A stretch of DNA of 64,000 bases, taken from NCBI GenBank assembly GCA_037043235.1, contig JAWRVZ010000156.1, positions 1,468,923-1,532,922 on the forward strand, given 5' to 3'. The first letter of the stretch is position 1. Each line of letters opens with the position of its first letter. Both the position numbers and the translations under genes were made by a program. Under the pieces are notes generated by a model. The model saw only the letters and a program-made list of their open reading frames with translations. It had not been told where the DNA came from and ran no database searches. This document shows, piece by piece, positions 45,690 to 57,000 of the stretch. Origin of the DNA: Rhodeus uyekii (lineage: Eukaryota > Chordata > Actinopteri > Cypriniformes > Acheilognathidae).

Positions 45690-46634
45690 GCATTTTGCAC
45701 TGTGCATTGCATTGCATTGTGCACAGAACTGATTCTCATGTGCATATGCATTATTGCTTTGCATTAGTCGAGTTAAACAATGAGTTGCGTTGTGACAAAT
45801 AGCATGAACTATATTGTTGCAGTGCATCGCTAACTTTGTGCATAGAACTAATCTGTGCACATGTGATATTTCATTGCACTGAGCAAAACAATGTGTTGTG
45901 CATTTACAAATAGCATTGTGCACTGTGCATTGCATTGCATTGTGCACAGAACTCATTCTCATGTGCAAATTAATTATTGCTTTGGATTGGTCGAGTTAAA
46001 CAATCAGTTGCGTTGTGACAAATAGCATGAACTATTTTGTTGCAGTGCATTGCTAACTGTGCATAGAACTAATCTGTGCACATGTGATATTTCATTGCAC
46101 TGAGCAAAACAATGTGTTGTGCATTGAAAAATAGCATGAACTAGTTTGTTGTATTGCATTGCATTGTGCACTGTGCATTGCATTGCATTGTGCACAGAAC
46201 TAATTCTCATGTGCATATGCATTATTGCTTTGCATTGGTCGAGTTAAACAATCAGTTGCGTTGTGACAAATAGTATTGTGCACTGTGTATTGCATTGCAT
46301 TGTGCACAGAACTAATTATCATGTGCATATGCATTATTGCTTTGCATTGGTCGAGTTAAACAATCAGTTGCGTTGTGACAAATAGCATGAACTATTTTGT
46401 TGCAGTGCATTGCTAACTTTGTGCATAGAACTAATCTGTGCAAATGTGATATTTCATTGCACTGAGCAAAACAATGTGTTGTGCATTGAGAAATAGCATG
46501 AACTAGTTTGTTGTATTGCATTGTATTGTGCACTGTGCATTGCACTGCATTGTGCACAGAACTCATTCTCATGTGCAAATGCATTATTGCTTTGCATTGG
46601 TCGAGTTAAACAATCAGTTGCGTTGTGACAAATA
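45690..46634. repeat. Higher-order repeat 3 (945 bp)
   Basis: Same order again. A fourth, incomplete round follows to about 47100. Confidence 0.9.
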
Positions 46635-48044
46635 GCATTTTGCACTGTGCATTGCATTGCATTGTGCACAGAACTAATTCTCATGTGCATATGCATTATT
46701 GCTTTGCATTAGTCGAGTTAAACAATCAGTTGCGTTGTGACAAATATCATGAACTATTTTGTTCCAGTGCATTGCTAACTTTGTGCATAGAACTAATCTG
46801 TGCACATGTGATATTTCATTGCAGTGAGCAAAACAATGTGTTGTGCATTGAGAAATAGCATGAACTAGTTTGTTGTATTGCATTGTGTACTGTGCATTGC
46901 ATTGCATTGTGCACAGAACTCATTCTCATGTGCATATGCATTATTGCTTTGCATTGGTCGAGTTAAACAATCAGTTGCGTTGTGACAAATAGCATTGTGC
47001 ACTGTGCATTGCATTGCATTGTGCACAGAACTAATTATCAAGTGCATATGCATTATTGCTTTGCATTTGGTCGAGTTAAACAATCAGTTGTGTTGTGAGA
47101 AATAGCATTGCACAGTGCACAATGCAATGCAACGCAACAAATTAGTTACATGCACAAAGTAAGCAATGTAATGTAATTAGTAATGTAATTAGTTCTGTGC
47201 ACAATGCAATGCAATGCACAGTGCACAATGCAATGTAATACAACAAACTAGTTCATGCTATTTCTCAATGCACAACATATTGTTTTGCTCAGTGCAATGA
47301 AATATCACATGTGCACAGATTAGTTCTTGCACAAAGTTAGCAATGCACATGATATGCACATGATAATTAGTTATGGGCACAAAAGCAGTGCAATGCAACA
47401 AATTAGTTCTATGCACAAAGTCAGCAATGCAATGCATATTTTATGCTATTTGTCAATGCATAACAGATTGTTTTGCTCAGTGCAATGAAATATCACATAT
47501 GCAAAAATTCATTATATGCACAAAGTAATGCAGACTATCATTCTTTTTATTCACAGTTGTATCTAAAATAGCTAAAATAGTTGTATTTTGAGTGTTTTTC
47601 TTCTATTCCTAAAAAACTAAAATCCTTTTATTTGTGGCACATAAAAACAAAAGAAAGAAGAAAAGTATTTTATTTTATCTATATAAATGAAAGGCAAATT
47701 ATGGCAACCAAAATTAATTTTGTCAGCGTAATTAATTTATTATTCATTATTCACTATTATTCACTATTATTATTCACTATTATTCATTGTAATAATTATC
47801 CAAAATGTGCACCCCTTTATAATATAAAAGCAAGACTTTATGTAAACGACTTTAAAGACCTACATTTACGAGCAGTATATGCATTTACTGGAACAATTTT
47901 ATTAATTGGATAATTAATTGTAATCCAAAATGTGCACCCCTTTATAATAAAAAAAGCAAGACTTTATGTAAACGACTTTAAAGACCTACATTTACCAGCA
48001 GTATATGCATTTACTGGAACAATTTTAACATAAAAAACAAAAAC

Positions 48045-48727
48045 AACTACAGCCACTAGATGTCAGCTAAGGATTACACAATGAGCCTTTTGCCAATGAT
48101 ATTTTTTTAAGTTAGTTCTTTAAGGCTATACAGTGGAATGAAACAGATTATTGAGTGCTATTTCTTCAGTCCAGTAACAATGATGCAAAGAGAACTATTA
48201 TTCTTTAGTGCACAAGTGAAGAAATTATTTCTTGTAAACATAATTGAAACAGAGTATTATGAAACAGAACTGTTGACTTATTATTTGGTCTTGCTGCCTA
48301 GAAATGAATACTGGTCTGTAACTGTTATTGATAATTGTCACGCCCTTAGCAGCCATTTAGATTACATTACCTTAGCAACTGTGCAGGGTAACACATTTTT
48401 TAAGGACATGAATTTTAACTTATGAATTGATTGTCTGCTGTTTACCTTTAACTGGTTTCTCCATTTCTATAGATATGTCATTCACAGTATATCATCTTGT
48501 AGCTAAAATAGCTGTATGTTGAGTGTTTTTCTTCATTCCTAAAAAACTAAAATCCTTTTATTTGTGGCACATAAAAATAAAATGTGGAAGGAAAACAAAA
48601 AGAAAAAAGAAAAGTATTTTATTTTATCTATATAAATGAAAGGCAAATTATGGCAACCAAAATTAGTTTTGTCAGCGTAATTAATGTAATTAATTGTACT
48701 AATTATCCAAAATGTACACCCCTTTAT

Positions 48728-48759
<32 letters not shown>

Positions 48760-49040
48760 TAAACAGATAATTGAAACAGAGTATTATGAAACAGAACTGT
48801 TGACATTATTTGGTCTTGCTGCCTAGAAATGTATACTGGTCTGTAACTGTTATTGTTAACTGTTACTGTAATTGTCACGCCCTTAGCAGCCATTTAGATT
48901 ATTACATTACCTTAGCAACTGTGTAGGGTAACACATTTTTTAAGGACATTAGTTTTAACTCATGAATTGATTGTCTTCTGTTTACCTTTAACTGGTTTCT
49001 GCATTTCTTTTGCTATGTCATTCACAGTATTTCATCTTGT
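48045..49040. repeat. Extra tandem block present in D, absent in C
   Basis: Two related segments (about 48240-48520 and 48765-49060) share 'cagagtattatgaaacagaa', 'cacgcccttagcagccattt' and 'gtagctaaaatag'. C has a direct join at about 42590 where these would lie. The frame at 48138-48425 has no recognisable product. Confidence 0.75.
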
Positions 49041-49379
49041 AGCTAAAATAGTTGTATTTTGAGTGTTTTTCTTCTATTCCTAAAAAACTAAAATCCTTTT
49101 AATTGTTGCACATAAAAACAAAATGTGGAAGGAAAAAAGAAAAGTATTCGATATTTTATTGTCTAAGTAGTACTAGATATTATTTTATTTTATCATTTGT
49201 CATTTGAAAGGCAAATTATGGCAACCGAAATTAGTTTTGTCTCCGTAGTTGGGTCTATTCCAACCATATTATTATTGTTAAAGTAAAAGCTATCCGAAAA
49301 AGGGTTAATTATAAAGTGTATGAGCCAGGGCTTAAAGAGCTTCTCTTTAACGTTTTGTTATTTTCCAAGACTACGACAC

Positions 49380-49515
49380 ACATATATACATTTGGCAGAC
49401 GCTTTTATCCATTGCACCTAAGGAGCACATCGAATCAGTTGTCATTTTCCCTGGGATCGAAGCCATGTCTTTGGTGTTGGAAGCACCAATGCTCTACTGA
49501 TTGAGCTAAAAGAAA
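49380..49515 (-). mobile_element. tRNA-derived SINE with L2-type tail, copy D
   Basis: Mirror of 42140-42276, with tail 'tggcagacgcttttatccat' on the plus strand. Nearly identical. Confidence 0.82.
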
Positions 49516-49679
49516 GCTTTACAGGAGCAGAAGCAGGTTTAGCAGAGGTCTATAGAGGAAAATGTTATCCAAATACGGTACTTCTGAATTTCCATGAATT
49601 TGTCTATGAGAGGAGGAAAACGCAAGGGGATTAAATATGAATGAATGGAGAATAAATGTCTGCTTACCACTCCACAATT

Positions 49680-49805
49680 AGGCATTTGGCAGACCTAAAA
49701 GCGACCTTAGCTGCATGCAGATAAGACCTTGCGACGGGCCTCTGCTACCTGGGAGCGAACCCGCGACCTTGAAAGCACCAACGCTTCACTGACTGCGCCA
49801 CAGGA
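49680..49805 (-). mobile_element. tRNA-derived SINE, diverged, copy D
   Basis: Mirror of 41847-41974. Differs at a single base in the A-box side region. Confidence 0.7.
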
Positions 49806-50734
49806 CAGCTGCTGCAATGACGTCGGTAAAACACCAATTGTATGTGCTTGCGTGACGTGATGTACGGTATCGCAACGTAAATTAACCGAGTGAAAGGCCT
49901 CGAATGCCGGAATTGGTTCACTAGAAAGAGTTGAAAAAAACGGAAGACTTCAAAAGCCTTGACTTCAAAGACTGAACTGTTGTTTATTGCAACGTTGAGC
50001 CGATCAACCAATCACAGGCATTTATGTTGAGCAGCCGAATGCACACACGTGCTGATTGGCTGTAGCAATCAACTTCATGGACCTGTTTGACCATCACGGG
50101 GTAAGGTTGAGGGCTGTAGTCCAGTGTGCTACTTTATAATGTCTCTGTATTCTAATGTCTCTGTATGTGTGCTTGATAAGGCAAGGACACACATGTGATC
50201 TGATTTTACACGGATGCCTGGATATGACAATGAAAGGTGTTGAATCGGTTCACTTCAAATCAAAGTTTTTTTTTTTTTTTTTTTACAAAGACTTTGAACA
50301 CGTTGTTTTTTGCTACGCTGCAAGCAGTTCAACCAATCATAAGGTGTTTACGTTGAGCTGACGATTGCAATGTCCAATCACAGACATTTGTGCTAGATTG
50401 TTTTCTATATATTAAAAGACTGCCACGGACAGGAGCGAGATCTCAGACTCAACGAATGCCGTGACGAAAGGACGACCTGGAAGACGAACAGACCCATTTT
50501 AAAATCTTCTACCGAACACAACATACGTTAATGTTCTCAACTATCTGGTTTTCACCCCAAGTCCTTATAGTGTGGCTGGGTGCGAGAAGTGGTGTCCTGT
50601 GTCATCAATGACAGATGTGTAACAACTGCCAAGGTAGATGAAATGGTTTTCATTAGCAATAAAGTTTCCTACTTTCTTTCTTTCACTGTTGCATCAGATT
50701 TAATTTTGCTTGCAAATTTCTCACTGCGTATATT

Positions 50735-50966
50735 TTAAAGTTGGTATCCAACAGTTTGGACCAAAAATATTTTCATTTAACATTTTTATAAACTTTTGTT
50801 ACCGGAACAGATCTTGCAAAATGCTCTTTATTGATGTCCTACACCTGTATGGAAAAGCTAAGATTATAGAATTATGTTTTTCTACAGAAAATTCACTAAA
50901 AAACCCCAAACAGAGGTCAGGTATTGTTACATATATTATCGGAAAACTGTTGGATACCACCTTTAA
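50735..50966. repeat. Small foldback (MITE-like) repeat, copy D
   Basis: Same inverted ends as at 61-299, in the direction of copy A. Confidence 0.45.
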
Positions 50967-51319
50967 GCAGGCACATAATATACATGGATATAATGCTTTA
51001 TAATTGCAGCGCTTTATGGGTGTCAGACCATTACTCGCATCGTCTGAGTGTCGTGGGATGGTTTTTATTCACTGTAGATCCGGATAACCACATCCATGTG
51101 ATCTAATCATGATCTACATTGTTCACCTTTAATTTTATTAGGTTATTGATGGGCAAGAAGCAAATAGTGTCATAGCTGGAAGGCTTGATGTCCGCTCGGC
51201 CGATGTTAGAGATCCATTTCTCACGTCTGGCCTTTACCAGCTGTTGCGTACGATCACATAAATGTGCGTGTGTGTTGCAGACATCTCAGTTATTGTAATC
51301 AAGGAATCAAGTAAGTGCC

Positions 51320-52648
51320 CAAATAACCCAAATAAGTGCATTGCTTAAGTGGGAAAAAAAATCACACATTTAGAAGAAAAAAACTTGATTCCTCTGAAAA
51401 ATTTAATTGATTTTTTTAAAATATATTTTTCTGTAGTTGCTAAAGTTGCTCAGGGTATCTAGGAACTTTTAATTAGTAATTCATGACTTGCAGTTTCCCT
51501 GGGGTATAAATATGACGTGACACAGAAGCCTAATTCTCTTACCCCATTTATCAACATAGCAAAGACAAAAGAACACACCATTCAAGTAAGGCAGATGTGT
51601 GTCGACATTCACAAGTCAGACAATGGCTACGAGAAAATAGCCACTCGCCTTAATTTGCACCGTGTATACAGTCAGAGGACTCATTAAGAGGTTTAAAACA
51701 ACTGGAACAGTGACAAACAAGGCTGGAAGAGGTCCCATGTTTATCTTGCCACAACCCTCAGTGAGGAGGATGGTAAAGAGAAGTAAAAAAATGTCCTAAG
51801 CTCACTGTCACATAATTGCATCAAAGAGGGGCATCTTGGGGTCACAAAGTTGTCTCTAAAACAACCATCAGATGCTCCCTACATGCCAACCAGCTGTTTG
51901 GGAGGATGCAAGGAAAAAAACCTTTTCTCGGATTATGCCGAAAAGCACCTCATTTCCACCGTGAAGTATGGTGGAGGATCTGTGATGCTGTGGGACTGTT
52001 TCTCCTCCAAAGGCCCTGGGAACCTTGTTAGGATGCATGGCATTATGAACGCTTTGAAGTACAAGGACATTTTAAAATAAAAACCTGATGGCCTCTGCCA
52101 GAAAGCTGAAGATGGGTCGTCATTGGGTAGTTCAGCAGGATAACAAATGGCAAAATCTACACAAAAATGGTTCAGCAGTCACAAACTCAAGGTCCTCCCA
52201 TGCCATCTCAGTCCCAAGACCTCAACCCAGTCCAAAACCTGTGGGGCGAGCTAAAGAGGAGAGTGCATAAGAGAGGACCCAGGACACTGGATGATCTAGA
52301 AAGATTGTGCAAAGAAGAATGGTCAAAGATCCCTCTCTCTGTGTTCTCCAATCTTGTGAAATGTTATAGGAGGAGATTAAGAGCTGTATTGTTGGCAAAA
52401 GGGGGTTGTACAAAGTATGAACATCAGGGGTGCCAATAAATGTGGGACATATGATTTCAAGGTTTTTTTTTGTTCTTCTAAATGTGTGATTTATTTATTT
52501 TTTCCACCAAAGTAATGCACTTAAATGAAAGGTTGGATTTTTCTCTTTTTTTGCAATTGGGTTCCACGTTGTTTAAAAACAAAAGAGAATTTTTAGAAGT
52601 CCACGATCACATCTTAAACAGGGGTGCCAATAATTGTGGAGGGCACTG
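51320..52648 (+). mobile_element. Tc1-like element, family I, left end lost (D)
   Basis: The right terminal repeat ends at 52648, next to TA. The left terminal repeat is missing exactly as in C, replaced by 'gtaatcaaggaatcaagtaa'. The transposase pieces at 51850-52080 (GGGSVMLWDCFSSKG) and 52167-52439 (DLNPVQNLWGELK) are in different frames. The first catalytic block is missing, as in copy A. Confidence 0.85.
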
Positions 52649-52654
52649 TATATA

Positions 52655-54120
52655 ATACTACTGAATATTATAACTTCCGTCTCGGTCCATGTGATCACAA
52701 AAGGAAGTTTTGGAAGAAATCTCTGCTCTCTACCTTTTCTACTGATGTCCATACTGCTAAATAATTGCATTTCCTCACCAAAATTAACAGCGCTTCTAAC
52801 ATGCATGCACTTTTCAAAACATTCAGCTCCCTCCACCCTTCCACCTCTTTAACTGCCAATGATTTTGCCCATTTCTTTATTAACAAAACTGCAACTATCA
52901 GCAGTCAGTTCTCAGCTCCACACACACATGAAAATAGACCGACCTTTGATGTAACCAGAAACCTTTTTTCAACCACCTCTTCACTCACAGAGGTAGATGT
53001 ATCTAAACTTCTTACCGGCACTCACTCACATCATCAACACATCTCTTCACACGGGAGCCTTCCCTATAAAAAAGGGTAACCCCACTGCTCGAAAAACCCA
53101 CATTAAACATATCACTCGTTGATAATTACAGACTTGGCTCTCTCCTACCATTCATATCAAAAACTCTTGAACGTGTTATTTTTAATCAGGTATCTTCTTG
53201 TCTCTCTCAGAATGGCCAGTTGGACATCAACCAGTCTGATTGATCAACCAGTCTTCAAGAAGGTGAAGGTGACTTCAACCAGTCTGGCTTCAACCGAGAC
53301 TGCACTACTATCCTTTGCTGAAGCTTTAAGGAGTGGAAAAGCTGATTCAAAATTGTCAGTTCTCATTATTTTAGATCTGTCTGCTGTCTTTGACACTGTT
53401 AATCATCAATCATATCCTTCTATCTACCCTCTCGTCACTAGGCATCCTCTTCAGTGGTTTGAATCCTATCTCACGGATGGGTCCTTCAGGTTTGCATGGT
53501 GCGGGGAGGTCTCCAAAGAATCTCAACTGGTCACCGTGGACCACACTTGGACCACTTCTCTTCTCCACGTACACCACATCACTGGGTCCCATCATAGAGG
53601 CACACGGCTTCTCCTATCACCACTAAGCCAACGACACACAGCTTTACCTGCCGTTTCAACCAGCTGTGATCATACGATGGCTGCGAAAATCACAAGCTGG
53701 CTAGCGGACATCTTGGCATGGATGACAGAGCATCATCTGCAGTTCAACCTGGCAAAGACGGAGCTGCTAGTCTTTTCCGCTGATCCAACACTACAGTATG
53801 ATTTCACCGTCCAGATCGGTACTACCATGGTTACCCCTTCAAGGTCTGCCAGAACTCTTGGAGTTATCTTTAAGGACCAGCTGACCTTCAAAGAACACAT
53901 CTCTTCCATGAGCACCTAATATGACACACACGCACAATTTTTTTTAATTAATTCTCTTACTCCCTCTATTCCCCATGCTTGTACTACTTTTGTATGTAAT
54001 GTTCGAAACTTTGTATTCTAAGCACTATGCACTTTTGTATCTTCAGGACAGATCGCTTTCTGAATTCCTCAAGTTGTAAGTCGCTATGGATAAAAGCGTC
54101 TGCTAAATGAATAAATGTAA
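52655..54120 (+). mobile_element. L2-like LINE fragment, copy D
   Basis: It has the same structure as 2100-3573 and ends in the 'aaaagcgtctgctaaatga' tail plus a short AT tract. Confidence 0.82.
53119..53919 (+). pseudogene. L2-like reverse transcriptase remnant, longest open version
   Basis: A 266-codon frame runs from ALSYHSYQKLLNVLFLIRYL through LIILDLSAVFDTVNHQ, QWFESYLTDGSF, MAAKITSWLADILAWMTEHH, LAKTELLVFSADPTLQYDF and RTLGVIFKDQLTFKEHIS. The middle section between HTWTT and AVSTSCDHTM is out of the ancestral frame: alternative frames there spell LLFSTYTTSLGPII. The YADD-type active site is therefore absent from this reading. Openness here is accidental and not evidence of function. 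Confidence 0.8.
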
Positions 54121-54584
54121 ATATATTATATATATATATATATCAAAATAGATGGTAAAGAGAAATGTTTCAATGAAGGTAAAATAATATCAAATACTAT
54201 GCTAGTATAAAGTTGATTTTACACTATAAGATTGTGCTGCTGGTATCATGTCTGGGATGGATAAGATTTCAAACATGTTTTTAAATAAATATTTCAGGTG
54301 AATTGTCACATTCAGTTGCTTTGTCTTTATTGAATTATGACTTACTGGCACATTAAGGAAACTTTCTTGTGAACTTCAGAGAAGATACAGGAATATTCAC
54401 AAATGGTGCATTAAGATCCTGCATAGTTTTTACATACTAAAAATAAACCTGACTAGTGACTTTTTATATGCTAAAAAATCCACATTATTGCGTTTTGAGT
54501 GTGTCGAGTACTACCACTATGGGGATTAAAGAAGTTATACGTGTTTGTTGCCAACTTGTGAGCCAAGATAAGAACCCACTTTGA

Positions 54585-54836
54585 TCATTCACTTCTCTGT
54601 TTTTCTATTTCTTGAGCAATCCTTGACATGTTTTTTAAACCTTCATCAATCAAATGTCCATCTGTGTCATTGTCAGGGATGAATGTGGCCCCACGAATTG
54701 GCATTTCCTGCCTTTGCTCAGTTATCCTCAGTTGCTGATCCTGGAAGAGAGCATTTCCTGTGTGACAAGTGAGAGAATAGGCTGCAGGGAACACGAATTG
54801 CAGAGAGTCATCATCAAATTCAAGCGTGGCACACAA
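54585..54836 (-). other. Unassigned 83-codon open frame, copy D
   Basis: Counterpart of 4087-4338. The only residue difference from A is Ile for Lys in AQEIEKQ. Confidence 0.33.
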
Positions 54837-54996
54837 TTTTTGCTGATTTCAATGGCAATAAATTGCACGGGTAATATCTACGAAAAATGTTGAAATGGAG
54901 TTGTTTAATTTTAGTAGATATAAAAAGTTTGTGAGGAAAAGACCATAAGTTATTTAATGCAGAGTTCAGATAACATAGGCTACGCTCCATTTAGAT

Positions 54997-55090
54997 CAGG
55001 GGTCTCAAACGTGCAGCCGGCGAAACAATATTTTGTGCCCCCCAAGACAAAATGAAAGTTTAATGTTAGTGTGGCCCACGAGTTTTGAAT
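54997..55090 (+). mobile_element. hAT-like element end, copy D
   Basis: CAGGGGTCTCAAACGTGCAG and its following sequence, as at 4499. No partner end is found. Confidence 0.5.
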
Positions 55091-56109
55091 GAATAGCTAT
55101 TTACTGCGCTGGGTGTGGAAGGTTCCTTTTTTGTGCAATTTGAACAAACCAACCAATCACAGTGGGGGATATGACTCCCAGGGGCGGGGTAACCGGCCGA
55201 GCTTGATGCAGACAGAGAAACATTTCACAACCATGTACATGAGCACATGCAACATCACATTTGTCAAAGCCGTCATAGAATTATTACTTCTTGTTGTGTT
55301 TGAAATTGAGCATGTTTGACTTTGAGCTGGACGGAGTCCTTGTCACTGTTATAGCGTTTAGTGTCATGCAGATTGTATTTTGTTTTTCCATCATTTGAAA
55401 TGGGCTGATTTGCATAAAAATTGAAAGCTATATGATTGTCACCCATGTGTGGATGATTACGTTATCATGAAGATTTAGCAAATTAACAACTAACACCGAT
55501 GTTCCATTGACGATGTAAGTCCAAGTACAGGTTTGTTTACTGGCGATCATCTTCAAGCTATACTGAGAGGCTCGGCTCTTTCTTCTCTCAAGCCAAATGT
55601 GGCTCAGCTATGTGAGAGGAAGCGCTGCCAGATCTCAAGAAATATTCATAAGAACCGTTCATGTTCTTCAATATTCTTTTTAAGTTCAGGACAGGACAAC
55701 CACCTGATAATCTCACCAAACTTCATGTAAGAACTGATTTTGTTGTAACACCCCAAAAATCTCGAGAACTGACCACTTGGTGGCGCTATATTGCGGAAAA
55801 AAAACAACACTAAATCATCTGTACAGGGTCACATGTCAGTCTGATTGACCTGAAATTTGTCATGCACGGTCTTTGTCCAAGGGTCCATGATGGTCTATGA
55901 TGATATTGGCATATCTCAAAAAAACATGGCTGTCATCGGCCAATGAAGTTTGACCATCAATTAGACCATCTTAACTAAGGTCGATCGAAACTGGATGGTC
56001 GTGTCTGACTCATAGTCCTAGAGGTCTTTAAGAATTTTGAAAAAAATCGGACACTAGTTGGCGCTAACAAGTTTTTTTTGCATTTTTACTCACGTGGTGC
56101 TTCACGCAT

Positions 56110-57000
56110 CCACACAATACTAATATCATCGGATAGATCTCCTCTTACTGAACAAATTTGCCTCAAGAACCACTGCTGTCAATCAAATAGTTTGTGAAAT
56201 ATTGGAGATTTTTGAAATTTCAACTTTTTCGAACTCGTCATAGCATATCATTCGAACTTTTTCGAACTCGTCATTCAATTGTCTTGAATCATATAGGGAC
56301 ACTCAAGGCAAAAAGTTATCAAAGGAATTTCGATTAGTTGACCTGTTCAGCAGATACAATTTTTCATATATTTCTGCTTTGGCCTATTGTGAATAAAAAG
56401 TCTACATATCTTGTTCACAAACAAGAAACTCCACAAAACTGTGTAAATGTAAAGAACTACTCATTTTGATGAAACGAGTTAGGTTCCATGTACTTCTGAT
56501 GCTCCTAGGACTCACAATAAATTATAAAGTGTCTAGCATAAAAAAAATTAGAAAGACTGGAATACTAGTTTTTTCCACAAGAGGCACCGTCAGGCTAGGA
56601 AATCTTTTTATTCCATTTTGAGTTTGAAGACTCTCTGTTCACATGTTGCACACATCCGCACAGTATTAATGTTATTTGATAGATCTCATTCTGGTCAGCT
56701 TTGTAACATGTCTATACATGGTTTTCACAAAGTAAAGAACTTCACAAAACTCTGTTTATGTGGAGACATTACAAAGTTTTGACATAGATGGACATAAACT
56801 TACAGATCAGATGACGTGGTGTTATACACATTGTCACAAAATTAATATAATTTCATAGATCTTCTCATTCTGATCAGCTTTTTAACATTTCTATACGTTG
56901 TTTGCACAAACTAGAAACTTCACAGAACTGTGCACATTAGGAGAACTAGTCATATTGACAATAAACCGACATAACAGCTCAGATAGTCTTGCTACGTTTG
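56110..57000. repeat. Degenerate tandem repeat, copy D
   Basis: Same block as 5590-6480. A local change near 56240-56275 repeats 'cgaactttttcgaactcgtc' twice, a small private duplication. Confidence 0.5.

Larger units (their letters stand above)
43190..47530. repeat. Satellite array at the centre of the large palindrome
   Basis: The array consists of monomers of about 108-112 bp, plus 139-bp hybrids, rich in TGCATTG and GTGCAC. The main part (about 43510-47100) runs in one direction. At about 47105 the direction flips, and the last 420 bp are the reverse complement of the first part (43190-43510). The frames of about 60-117 codons on the minus strand are products of the repeat and are not genes. 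Confidence 0.95.

Noticed and set aside
43670..47083. Many overlapping reverse frames of 60-117 codons with HNAMQCTVHNA-type residues
   Set aside because: They repeat with the satellite period and simply translate TGCATTG words; no gene is needed to explain them.
43190..47530. CRISPR-like array
   Set aside because: There are no unique spacers between conserved repeats; it is a eukaryotic satellite in a fish-like genome.
43190..47530. CENP-B box search by eye
   Set aside because: No convincing match to the TTCG-A-CGGG pattern was seen, so a centromere claim rests on layout alone.
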